This document shows, in pieces, positions 1-5,410 of a stretch of 6,910 nucleotides of DNA (its first letter is position 1; each line of letters starts with the position of its first letter). A program made the position numbers and the translations under genes. The notes under the pieces were generated by a model. That model made no database searches and was not told where the DNA came from. It saw only the letters and a program-made list of their open reading frames with translations. The stretch comes from Candidatus Sulfopaludibacter sp. SbA3 (GTDB lineage: Bacteria > Acidobacteriota > Terriglobia > 2-12-FULL-54-10), in contig CAMBEY010000157.1 of the NCBI GenBank assembly GCA_945865705.1, forward strand, positions 1 to 6,910, written 5' to 3'.

Positions 1-6
1 GTACCT

Positions 7-516
7 ATGGAACTGAATGCCAACTCGATGCCCGCACCCGTGCCCACCCGCGCGCGCATTCTGGCCATCGACCTGGGCGAGCGGCGCATGGGCCTGGCGC
101 TCAGCGATCCGTTGCACATCACCGCGCAGGGCTTGCCTACGGCGGAGCGGCGCAACAAACGCGAGGACATGAACTTCATCAAGTCGCTGCTGAAGAAGCA
201 TGAGGCCAGCGTGGTGGTGCTGGGCCATCCCATCAACATGGATGGCAGCCACGGCCCGCGCGCCGAGCACGCCGAGCGCTTCGCGGCGTCTCTGGCGAAA
301 CACACCGGCGCGCGCGTCGAGCTATGGGACGAGCGTCTGACCAGCGTCGAGGCCAATCATCTGATGCGCGACGCCGGCGTGGGCCACCAGCAGCGCGGGA
401 AGAATGTTGATCAGATGGCGGCCACGCTACTGCTCCAGAACTATCTCGAATCGGAGCGCATGAAGGCCGGCACGGGTTTTGACCATGCCACGTTTGACCC
501 ATCTCCGGGCGAGTAA
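7..516 (+). CDS. ruvX: RuvX/YqgF family Holliday junction resolvase-like nuclease
   Basis: This 169-residue protein is the YqgF/RuvX RNase H-fold nuclease, implicated in pre-16S rRNA 5'-end maturation and in Holliday junction processing in the cytoplasm. The family signatures occur in order: the first catalytic strand AIDLGERRMGLALSD (residues 20-34, acidic D22), VVLGHPINMDGS (70-81), WDERLTSVEA (107-116, acidic E109), and DQMAATLLLQNYLE (135-148, D135). The core begins near residue 17, so the N-terminus carries about 16 extra residues. An in-frame ATG at 28 would shorten it and is an equally possible start, because only 6 nt precede the first ATG and no ribosome site can be judged. The C-terminal 20 residues lie beyond the usual family end. 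mltG follows 17 nt downstream, so the two are probably co-transcribed. The family is near certain; the exact start is not. Confidence 0.93.
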   Translation: MELNANSMPAPVPTRARILAIDLGERRMGLALSDPLHITAQGLPTAERRNKREDMNFIKSLLKKHEASVVVLGHPINMDGSHGPRAEHAERFAASLAKHTGARVELWDERLTSVEANHLMRDAGVGHQQRGKNVDQMAATLLLQNYLESERMKAGTGFDHATFDPSPGE

Positions 517-533
517 GCAATAGGCTAACGAGT

Positions 534-1625
534 ATGAGAAGACATCTAACCGATACGCAGAAAGGCTGGGTGATAACGGCGCTGGCGCTGCCGGCGATCC
601 TGCTGCTGTGGCTGGTGGCCGATGGCACACGCCCGTATCTGAAGTCGGCGCAGCCAGGGCTGCCGGTGCGGGTGGATGTCCAACGCGGCATGCGCACCCG
701 CGACATCGCCGAGCAGCTGGAGCGGACGGGGGTCATCCGCAGCCGTTGGACCTTCCTGGTCTGGCACCGCCTGCAGTTTGGACGCAGCCTGAAAGCCGGT
801 GAATACGAGTTTGCGGAGAAGACCTCCACGCTCACGGTGCTGTCGAAGCTGGTCCGCGGCGATGTCTCTTTCGAACTGGTTACCACGCTGGAAGGCTGGA
901 CGCGCTACGACATCGCCGAGGTCATCGCCGAGCATGGATTCGCGACGCGCGAGGAGTTTCTCGCCGCGACGGAAGAGACTTCGCTGATCGCCGACCTCGA
1001 CCCGGATGCGGAGACGCTGGAAGGTTATCTGTTCCCGGACAGCTATCATCTGCCGCGCCACGCCACGCCGAATGACATTGCGGCCATCATGGTCAATCGC
1101 TTTCGCGAAATCTATACAGGACTAACCATTGGCGGAACTGATCACAGCACCAAAGAGATCGTTACCATGGCCTCGCTGGTGGAAAAGGAAACTGGCGTGC
1201 GCTCCGAGCGCGGCGTGGTGGCTGGAGTTTTTTACAACCGCCTGCGCAAGGGAATGCTGTTGCAGTGCGATCCGACGGTGGTCTACGCTGCGCTGCGCGA
1301 GGGCAAGGATATCGGGACAATTAGCCTGGAAGACTTGAAGTACCCGTCTCCCTATAACACCTATCTCAATCGTGGCCTGCCCCCCGGACCCATCGCCAAC
1401 CCAAGCCGCGCCTCGCTGCAAGCGGCGGTGAGGCCCACCTCAACGGAGTACATTTTCTTCGTGGCCAATGGCGAGGGCGGACACCGATTCTCGACGAAAC
1501 TCTCCGACCACAATGCCGCCGTCGATCAGTATCGCGCCGATCTGGCCGCCGCTCGCGCCGCCAAGGAAGAAGCCGTCAGCGCCACTACTGTCACCGGCGA
1601 CGTTGCCGCTCCGCCAAAGCCCTAA
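534..1625 (+). CDS. mltG: Endolytic murein transglycosylase MltG (YceG-like)
   Basis: This 363-residue protein is MltG, an inner-membrane lytic transglycosylase that cleaves nascent peptidoglycan strands and is thought to set glycan length or terminate synthesis. One membrane segment lies at residues 12-29 (WVITALALPAILLLWLVA), placing the rest in the periplasm. A LysM-like region follows (about 44-110). The YceG catalytic domain shows LEGYLFPDSY (162-171), MASLVEKETG with the catalytic glutamate at E217 (matching the family's EKET motif), VFYNRLRKGMLLQCDPTVVYA (232-252) and PYNTYLNRGLPPGPIANPS (273-291). The late YIFFV...GGHRFSTKLSDHNAAV block is also typical. The C-terminal 25 residues are a low-complexity Ala/Lys/Thr tail. 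The ATG is 17 nt after the ruvX stop, with only a weak upstream purine stretch, consistent with an operon. No key residue is missing. Confidence 0.96.
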   Translation: MRRHLTDTQKGWVITALALPAILLLWLVADGTRPYLKSAQPGLPVRVDVQRGMRTRDIAEQLERTGVIRSRWTFLVWHRLQFGRSLKAGEYEFAEKTSTLTVLSKLVRGDVSFELVTTLEGWTRYDIAEVIAEHGFATREEFLAATEETSLIADLDPDAETLEGYLFPDSYHLPRHATPNDIAAIMVNRFREIYTGLTIGGTDHSTKEIVTMASLVEKETGVRSERGVVAGVFYNRLRKGMLLQCDPTVVYAALREGKDIGTISLEDLKYPSPYNTYLNRGLPPGPIANPSRASLQAAVRPTSTEYIFFVANGEGGHRFSTKLSDHNAAVDQYRADLAAARAAKEEAVSATTVTGDVAAPPKP

Positions 1626-1656
1626 CCGCTCCCTTCCGGTCGCGGCTCTGTAAAAG

Positions 1657-1701
1657 CAACGCCGCCTTCAGTCCGTAAGCGATGGACTGAAGACGGCGTT
1701 G
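1657..1701 (-). terminator. Strong hairpin, probable terminator of the glycine-zipper gene (possibly bidirectional)
   Basis: Two 18-nt arms (1657-1674 and 1684-1701) form a near-perfect inverted repeat around a 9-nt loop. The single non-complementary position is a C/A mismatch in + strand RNA but a G-U wobble in - strand RNA, so the - strand hairpin is fully paired. Reading on the - strand, the stem is followed by CTTTTA, a short U-tract; on the + strand no T-run follows. It therefore most likely terminates the - strand gene ending at 1730. It may also stop mltG transcription, whose stop codon is 31 nt upstream of the stem. Confidence 0.75.
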
Positions 1702-1729
1702 TGGATGTGCGGACTGGAATAACCCAGCG

Positions 1730-2338
1730 CTAGTACTCTGTCTCAAGCGTCAATGGCGATTGCAGCGTGAACAGGACCAGCGACTCGGCCGGGATGGTCA
1801 GCGGATCGCGTCCGCGCACCACTTGCGCCATCGCACCGCCGGCCGCGCCGACCGCGCCGCCGATGAATGCGCCCTTCTTGCCGCCAGTGATGGCGCCCAG
1901 CAGCGTGCCGATGAGGCCGCCGCCGGCGGAATATTTCGCGGTCTGCTTGCCGCGCGCGTTGCCCACTTCCTGATACGCGCTGGTCATCACGCCGATGGAC
2001 TTACCGTCAAAATTCAGCGCGGTCAGCTCCATGGCCACCACCGCGCGACCACGGAAGCGTCCGGGACTCTCGATGGCCGTGATGCGTCCTATGGCCTCTG
2101 CGCCCTGCGGAACGGCGACATGCCCGTTAATCATGATCGGCGTATCGACGGTGGCGCGAACGATCTGCCCGGCGTGGCTCGACTCCGAGTCCACCGACTC
2201 GGCCATGCGCACGGTCAGCGTGGTGCCGGCGGGAATGGTCATAGCCGCCGCGTTGGCGGTCTGCACGACGGATGTCGCAAAAATAGTCCAGACCACGGCG
2301 AGCCCGGTGATCGCGTTGCGTTTTATAATATGAAACAT
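1730..2338 (-). CDS. Exported glycine-zipper protein of unknown function
   Basis: I do not recognise a named family. With the start at 2338 the protein has 202 residues. The N-terminus is a signal peptide: basic MFHIIKRN, a hydrophobic stretch at 9-25, and a likely cleavage site after TANA (27-30). The mature part begins with a conserved-looking IPAGTTLTVRMAESVDSESSHAG block (35-57), followed by predicted beta-rich sequence (VPQGAEAIGRITAIES, 76-91). A glycine zipper at about 139-168 (GGGLIGTLLGAITGGKKGAFIGGAVGAAGG) has the small-residue spacing seen in membrane-inserting or oligomerising outer-membrane and periplasmic proteins. A start 7 codons upstream at 2359 is possible, but a good Shine-Dalgarno precedes only the chosen ATG. 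The gene is monocistronic, convergent with mltG and divergent from the next gene. It probably sits in or at the envelope; its role is unknown. Confidence 0.82.
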   Translation of the reverse strand: MFHIIKRNAITGLAVVWTIFATSVVQTANAAAMTIPAGTTLTVRMAESVDSESSHAGQIVRATVDTPIMINGHVAVPQGAEAIGRITAIESPGRFRGRAVVAMELTALNFDGKSIGVMTSAYQEVGNARGKQTAKYSAGGGLIGTLLGAITGGKKGAFIGGAVGAAGGAMAQVVRGRDPLTIPAESLVLFTLQSPLTLETEY

Positions 2339-2341
2339 AAA

Positions 2342-2349
2342 TCCTCCCC
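2342..2349 (-). promoter_or_regulatory. Ribosome binding site fixing the start of the glycine-zipper gene
   Basis: On the - strand GGGGAGGA is followed by TTT and then ATG (2338-2336). No comparable purine box precedes the alternative ATG at 2359. This favours the shorter protein, which also puts the basic signal-peptide start directly at the N-terminus. Confidence 0.7.
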
Positions 2350-2529
2350 TGTCAGCCATCCATCTTTGTCAGCCTGGAAGCTTGCGCCCAGAATAACAAA
2401 GGGGCCCTCGTGCAAGCCCGCCTAATCGAGGCGCGCGCGATTTCCCCCCGTCTCGAATAAGATTCATCCGGCTTGGGGATGCGTCCCGCCCCGGCGGTTT
2501 CTCGACTGGATGCGCGGTGGCTGATGGAT

Positions 2530-2535
2530 TACAAT
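2530..2535 (+). promoter_or_regulatory. Candidate -10 box (TACAAT) for the gene at 2571
   Basis: TACAAT matches the sigma-70-type TATAAT at five of six positions. It would place transcription start near 2542, giving a leader of roughly 30 nt that includes the purine-rich GAGGG ribosome site just upstream of the ATG at 2571. No good -35 hexamer stands 16-18 nt upstream (TGGATG is weak). The nine bases TACAATGAG recur exactly at the next promoter candidate (3416-3424). Confidence 0.45.
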
Positions 2536-2570
2536 GAGCGTGAAACTTCCACACATGCGAGGGTAGTGGC

Positions 2571-3287
2571 ATGAGGCGTCTATCGCGGATCAATATACTG
2601 ATTTCCGCCGCCGGGATCATCGCAGCATATTTGATGGGAGTCGTGTATACGCGGGCCGCCGCGCAGACTCCGACGGATCAACCTGCGCAGGCAGCGCAAC
2701 CAGCACAGGCCGCGCAGGTTGAACGACGCGTCTACGAGGGCGTGGCCAGTTGGCGCAAGCAGACCATCGGCACGCTGATCCTGATCGAGGGCGACGCAAC
2801 CTCCGCGCGCGGATGGATTCGCCTGAACGTCTACATCCCCATCGAAAGCGGCTCGCTCACTCGCAGCGGCGCCGAGTTTCGCGCTGGCGGCAGCACCTAC
2901 CAGATCGACGAGTCGGAATCGAAGATCACCTACTCCGGCCCCGATGGCGAAGGCCGTCGGCTGGTGAAGCGGCTCACGCTGTGGACCGGCCCCATCCATG
3001 AACTGCTGGAGGCCACCGAGCGCCGCCCCGCCGTGGCCAAAATCGAAGTCGCCGGGCGCAACCGCGAGATGCAGTACGGCACGCCGTCGCTGTGGAAGCA
3101 GCAAGGCCCGCCCTTCGAGAAATTCCCGCGCCTCGAAGAAGTTCTCAGCAAGGAAGTCTCGGTGTGGGTGGGCGAAGCCGACCTGCGCTATGGCCGCCTG
3201 GTGGTGGTGGAAGAGCCCGCCGGAATGAACATCCCGCTGAAGGCCCCCAAAAAAGAAGAGAAGAAGGAAGAGAAGAAAGCAAAGTAG
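2571..3287 (+). CDS. Exported hypothetical protein with lysine/glutamate-rich tail
   Basis: I do not recognise this family. The 238-residue product starts with a basic end (MRRLSR) and a hydrophobic segment at 8-25 that could be a cleaved signal (after about AAA-Q, 29-32) or an uncleaved anchor. A low-complexity linker with repeated PAQAAQ/QAAQ units occupies about 35-49. The folded part (50-225) alternates hydrophobic and polar residues as in beta-rich proteins (TIGTLILIEGDATSARGWIRLNVYIP; IEVAGRNREMQYG; SVWVGEADLRYGRLVVVEEP) and contains no cysteine. It ends in a charged KKEEKKEEKKAK tail (227-238). A GAGGG ribosome site sits upstream of the ATG and a clear terminator follows the stop, so it is a single-gene transcript. 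A periplasmic or membrane-tethered location is inferred; no enzymatic motif is visible. Confidence 0.8.
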   Translation: MRRLSRINILISAAGIIAAYLMGVVYTRAAAQTPTDQPAQAAQPAQAAQVERRVYEGVASWRKQTIGTLILIEGDATSARGWIRLNVYIPIESGSLTRSGAEFRAGGSTYQIDESESKITYSGPDGEGRRLVKRLTLWTGPIHELLEATERRPAVAKIEVAGRNREMQYGTPSLWKQQGPPFEKFPRLEEVLSKEVSVWVGEADLRYGRLVVVEEPAGMNIPLKAPKKEEKKEEKKAK

Positions 3288-3319
3288 CCACGGCACGATT
3301 TGCGTGCCGTGGGCTTTTT
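3287..3319 (+). terminator. Rho-independent terminator
   Basis: A 10-bp stem (3288-3297 pairing with 3303-3312) with a 5-nt loop is followed by GC and five Ts. It starts at the last base of the stop codon of the gene ending at 3287, a textbook intrinsic terminator. Confidence 0.88.
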
Positions 3320-3338
3320 GCCAAACCCTCATTACGTC

Positions 3339-3377
3339 GTCATCCCGAGAAGCGTAGCGACGAGGGACCTGCTGTTC
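3339..3377. repeat. Short interspersed intergenic repeat, 'gtcatcccgag' type
   Basis: The segment reads gtcatcccgag, then aagcgtagcgacgaggg and acctgctgttcc. It resembles the small intergenic elements with core GTCATCC(T/C)GAG-CGAAGCGA-GGGACCT that I recall as frequent in Acidobacteriota and some other phyla. A second, altered copy lies at 6265-6313 in this window. It sits in the gap between a terminator and the next promoter, as such elements usually do. The family assignment is from memory. Confidence 0.55.
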
Positions 3378-3415
3378 CCCGCACCGTCATCAACCTCCCC
3401 CTGCGCTGACTTTGC

Positions 3416-3421
3416 TACAAT
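3416..3421 (+). promoter_or_regulatory. Candidate extended -10 box for the DUF433 gene
   Basis: TGCTACAAT contains TACAAT preceded by TGn, the extended -10 form that can act without a good -35 element; none is visible at the right distance. It predicts a start near 3428 and a leader of about 18 nt that carries the AGGAGG ribosome site (3435-3440), 5 nt before the ATG at 3446. Confidence 0.5.
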
Positions 3422-3445
3422 GAGGACAGGCAATAGGAGGCAGGC

Positions 3446-3685
3446 ATGGCCAAGCAGGCCGTCATCCACAGCGACCCGGAAATTCTCGGCGGCACCCCCG
3501 TCTTCGTAGGCACCCGCGTGCCGCTACAAAACCTGATCGACTATCTCAATGCAGGGCATCCACTCGCGGATTTTCTATTGGACTTCCCCAGCGTCACGCG
3601 CAAGCAGGCCCAGGCTGCGCTAAACGAAGCCAAGGATGCACTGTTAGCCGAGCCGCGATACGCCCATGCGCCTTCATTTCAATAA
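3446..3685 (+). CDS. DUF433 family antitoxin-like protein (orphan)
   Basis: This 79-residue protein is a typical DUF433 member (PF04255), small winged-helix DNA-binding proteins often annotated as VapB-like antitoxins. The signature DPEILGGTPVFVGTRVPLQNLIDYL spans residues 10-34 and the helical DFPSVTRKQAQAALNEAKD block 46-64. Length is normal. An AGGAGG site 5 nt before the ATG makes the start firm. DUF433 genes are commonly followed, often with overlap, by a gene for a PIN-like toxin (DUF5615). Here none is present: the next gene is an unrelated DUF262 gene 89 nt away, in clearly different base composition. The protein is therefore an orphan antitoxin, a solitary regulator, or the remnant of a pair whose toxin was lost at an insertion point. 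Family confident; function inferred. Confidence 0.9.
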   Translation: MAKQAVIHSDPEILGGTPVFVGTRVPLQNLIDYLNAGHPLADFLLDFPSVTRKQAQAALNEAKDALLAEPRYAHAPSFQ

Positions 3686-3693
3686 ATCTGGTG

Positions 3694-3699
3694 TAAAAT
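3694..3699 (+). promoter_or_regulatory. Candidate -10 box (TAAAAT) upstream of the DUF262 gene
   Basis: GTGTAAAATC lies just after the DUF433 stop. TAAAAT is one mismatch from TATAAT and would give a start near 3706 and a leader of about 70 nt to the GTG at 3775. The only hexamer near -35 distance (CTTCAT/CCTTCA) is poor, so this is a weak call. Confidence 0.35.
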
Positions 3700-3765
3700 C
3701 TGAAGCCATAATAGCTGGATGGGGTAGCGGTCAGAATTGGGGTATTGTATTTTCGGGATATCAAA

Positions 3766-3772
3766 GGGGGAG
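3766..3772 (+). promoter_or_regulatory. Ribosome binding site selecting a GTG start
   Basis: AAAGGGGGAG ends 2 nt before GTG at 3775, with the GGGGG core about 4 nt upstream. The only earlier in-frame start, TTG at 3745, lacks a comparable site. The GTG is therefore the likely initiation codon of the DUF262 gene. Confidence 0.6.
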
Positions 3773-3774
3773 AA

Positions 3775-4779
3775 GTGGATAGAGTAGAACACGAAAAGGT
3801 AATCATTCAGGACTTGCTGAACCTCCACAAGGATGGCGCGCTAAATCTAAATCCTTGGTATCAACGTCGGTCCGTATGGACGAATTCGCAAAAAGCATAC
3901 CTGATCAATACAATATTCGAGCAGAAGCCCGTACCATCCATTTACATTCGCCATTCACTCGATATAGACGCGGATCGAAGTATCCGTGAAGTAGTTGATG
4001 GACAACAGCGGATAAAAGCGGTTTTGGAATTTTCCCAGGATATTTTTGCTGCCTTTCACCCTAGTTACAGAAAACGGGTAAGGTACTCGCAGTTAACAAA
4101 ATCAGACCTTTCTAATTTCAAACTTACCAGCCTATCAGTAGGCTACTTACTTGGCGCAACAGATGAAGATGTAATCGAGATTTTTGGTCGGTTGAATTCC
4201 GTTGCTAAGACTATTAATGCTCAAGAAAAGCGAAATGCGAAATTCAGTGGAGATTTCAAACAATTTTGCCTTAAAGAGGCGACGAGCCGGCTCGCTCTTT
4301 GGCGGAATTTGAATATTTTTACAGGCAACGGAATTTCGAGAATGGATGAAGTACAGTTTATTTCAGATTTAATTCTCAATCTAATGTCAGGCCTATCTGA
4401 TTTCAGCGCATCGGATATTGATTCCCTTTATGAAACATTCGATGACAAGTTCCCAGATCAGAAAGAAATTGCTGATCAGCTAGAGAAGACTTTCGCATTG
4501 ATCGCCAGCCTGAAGCCAGAAAGCATTCGAGATACGGTGTTCCATCGCCCCCCGCTATTTTTCTCGCTATTCATTGTTCTCGATTCCACAACGAAGCAGA
4601 TATCAGCTAAGAGAATAGAGGCGGCGCTCCATGATATTGACGGCCTCCTCTCTGAAGAGCCTCCTTCTGGATATAGATCGGCTGAAGCAGAGTTTGTGTC
4701 TGCGTGCCTTGCCACCACGCAAAGAATAAAGCAGCGCAAGATACGTCATAAATTCATTAAACAGACTCTAGGGCTATAA
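3775..4779 (+). CDS. DUF262 domain (ParB/GmrS-like) protein
   Basis: From the GTG start the protein has 334 residues (344 from a TTG at 3745). It is a DUF262 protein (PF03235), a ParB/sulfiredoxin-related fold found in GmrSD, BrxU and SspE, where the DGQQR motif supports NTP hydrolysis controlling a nuclease. Visible signatures: NPWYQRRSVWTNSQKAYLI (26-44), KPVPSIYI (51-58), REVVDGQQRI (71-80, core DGQQR 75-79) and IFGRLNSVAKTINAQEKRNA (136-155, the family's FxRLN...LNAQExR block). The C-terminal half is helical and ends in a basic KQRKIRHKFIKQ stretch. No HNH/DUF1524 motif is seen, unlike GmrSD and SspE, and the length leaves no room for one. The next gene, 5 nt downstream, encodes a HEPN-like RNase candidate, so the effector may act in trans. 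Codon use is AT-richer than the neighbours. Family confident; defence role inferred. Confidence 0.9.
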   Translation: MDRVEHEKVIIQDLLNLHKDGALNLNPWYQRRSVWTNSQKAYLINTIFEQKPVPSIYIRHSLDIDADRSIREVVDGQQRIKAVLEFSQDIFAAFHPSYRKRVRYSQLTKSDLSNFKLTSLSVGYLLGATDEDVIEIFGRLNSVAKTINAQEKRNAKFSGDFKQFCLKEATSRLALWRNLNIFTGNGISRMDEVQFISDLILNLMSGLSDFSASDIDSLYETFDDKFPDQKEIADQLEKTFALIASLKPESIRDTVFHRPPLFFSLFIVLDSTTKQISAKRIEAALHDIDGLLSEEPPSGYRSAEAEFVSACLATTQRIKQRKIRHKFIKQTLGL

Positions 4780-4784
4780 ATCGA

Positions 4785-5390
4785 ATGCCGAGCCTCGTCG
4801 CAGACTACCGAACTATTGACCGCGAAACTGCGAAGCTTTTGAATTTATTCGGGACTCTCGGGAGCCTATCACCGAAACATCAGAAGCTTGTTTCTGAGAT
4901 CATCCTATTACGCCTTTTTGATCTCTTCTTGAACTTGGTGTCTTCGGTCGCTGCAAAGGTCGCTTGCGGTGCAAGTTACGTTGATGGCACTCTGCCCACC
5001 CCCCTTACAAGAGCTACTTCGATAAACCATGCGAAACAACTATTTCAATCACAAGGTCGAAAGAATGCAAAGATGCAGCTTAGGTGGTCAACGGCAAGGG
5101 ATATTAAGGACAATATCGGCTTTGTCCTCGGCGGTCACGAAAATCTTGTGCTTGCTGTAGATCGATCCAGTTTGTTTATCGATGAACTGCGTCGTATTCG
5201 CAACCGTATCGCCCACAGCAATAAGAGTTCAAGGTCGGAATATCAGGTTGTGGTTCGAAGGCATTATGGTGCAAACAGAAACCAGGTCACGCCAGGTTTA
5301 CTGTTAGCAACACCGCGCTTCAGACCTGCCCTATTAGAGAGATACCTGCGGGAGACAAGGGTCTTTGCGAAGGACTTCGTAAAGATATAA
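4785..5390 (+). CDS. HEPN-like protein, candidate RNase partner of the DUF262 protein
   Basis: This 201-residue protein is mostly alpha-helical (helices about 33-62, 103-115 and 127-144) and contains FIDELRRIRNRIAHSN at 131-146. Within it R139-N140-x3-H144 matches the Rx4-6H catalytic motif of HEPN ribonucleases, including the common asparagine after the arginine. It resembles the MAE_28990/MAE_18760-like or RiboL-PSP-like HEPN families, which I recall occurring beside DUF262 genes; I cannot tell which applies. The C-terminal part (150-201) is basic and beta/helix mixed, with no recognised motif. Its ATG lies 5 nt after the DUF262 stop with only a weak AGGG upstream, suggesting translational coupling. 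Base composition matches the DUF262 gene, not the flanks. It may cleave RNA when released or activated by its partner; an inactive structural HEPN role is the alternative. Confidence 0.75.
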   Translation: MPSLVADYRTIDRETAKLLNLFGTLGSLSPKHQKLVSEIILLRLFDLFLNLVSSVAAKVACGASYVDGTLPTPLTRATSINHAKQLFQSQGRKNAKMQLRWSTARDIKDNIGFVLGGHENLVLAVDRSSLFIDELRRIRNRIAHSNKSSRSEYQVVVRRHYGANRNQVTPGLLLATPRFRPALLERYLRETRVFAKDFVKI

Positions 5391-5401
5391 CCTTGTCTCC
5401 C
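5350..5401. terminator. Nested hairpin between convergent genes, containing the HEPN stop codon
   Basis: An outer perfect 11-bp inverted repeat, gggagacaagg (5350-5360) with its complement (5391-5401), encloses an inner 10-position repeat (5363-5372 with 5375-5384, one G-U pair in + strand RNA). The inner arms are only 2 nt apart, so the innermost pairs must open to form a loop. The TAA stop (5388-5390) lies in the internal bulge. It ends 9 nt short of the - strand gene's stop, so it could serve both convergent transcripts. No T-run follows on either strand, so it is not a canonical intrinsic terminator and may instead block 3' exonucleases. Confidence 0.55.
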
Positions 5402-5410
5402 CAACAAGCA

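Larger units (their letters stand above)
2339..2570. other. Divergent intergenic region
   Basis: These 232 bp separate two genes for exported proteins read outward. They contain the - strand ribosome site near 2342-2349 and a plausible + strand -10 box at 2530-2535. I find no convincing -35/-10 pair for the - strand gene: a TTGCAC-like and a TATTCT-like hexamer occur, but only about 14 nt apart. An 83-codon - strand reading frame overlaps the right part, but its sequence looks non-coding and it runs into the start of the opposite gene. Confidence 0.5.
3686..5390 (+). mobile_element. Probable horizontally acquired two-gene defence cassette
   Basis: Between the DUF433 stop and the HEPN stop the base composition drops clearly below both flanks: a counted 60-nt sample at 4081-4140 has 22 G+C, one at 2941-3000 has 42. 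AT-ending codons are common here and rare in the neighbours. The content is a closely spaced DUF262-HEPN pair, a combination typical of defence islands. I see no transposase, integrase, target duplication or terminal repeats at the edges, so the transfer route is unknown and the boundaries are set by composition and gene ends only. Confidence 0.55.

Noticed and set aside
233..886. A 217-codon - strand open frame spanning the ruvX-mltG junction
   Set aside because: It overlaps two confidently identified genes and its translation is Arg/Ser-rich with no motif.
1760..2425. A 221-codon open frame on the + strand opposite the glycine-zipper gene
   Set aside because: His/Arg/Gly-rich composition typical of antisense translation of GC-rich coding DNA. 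The - strand gene has a signal peptide, ribosome site and terminator.
2369..2620. An 83-codon - strand frame in the divergent intergenic region
   Set aside because: Non-coding-looking composition. It overlaps the start of the + strand gene and contains its -10 box, with no ribosome site of its own.
2580..3332. A 250-codon open frame on the - strand, longer than the sense gene it opposes
   Set aside because: Its product is low-complexity, with Phe/Leu/Gly/Ala runs, no start context and no recognisable motif. It crosses a clear + strand terminator. It is the antisense shadow of a high-GC gene with a signal peptide and ribosome site.
3745..3774. TTG at 3745 as the start of the DUF262 gene
   Set aside because: No Shine-Dalgarno precedes it, and the strong purine box at 3766-3772 directly serves the in-frame GTG at 3775. 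Kept only as an alternative.
3666..3782. A 38-codon frame after the DUF433 gene, considered as a toxin remnant
   Set aside because: It has no ribosome site and no PIN-like acidic motifs, and it overlaps the DUF262 start. It does not resemble a DUF5615 protein.
3686..5410. Terminal repeats, target duplication or an integrase around the low-GC cassette
   Set aside because: I compared both edges by eye and found no matching direct or inverted repeats linking left and right ends. The 5350-5401 repeat is local to the right end.
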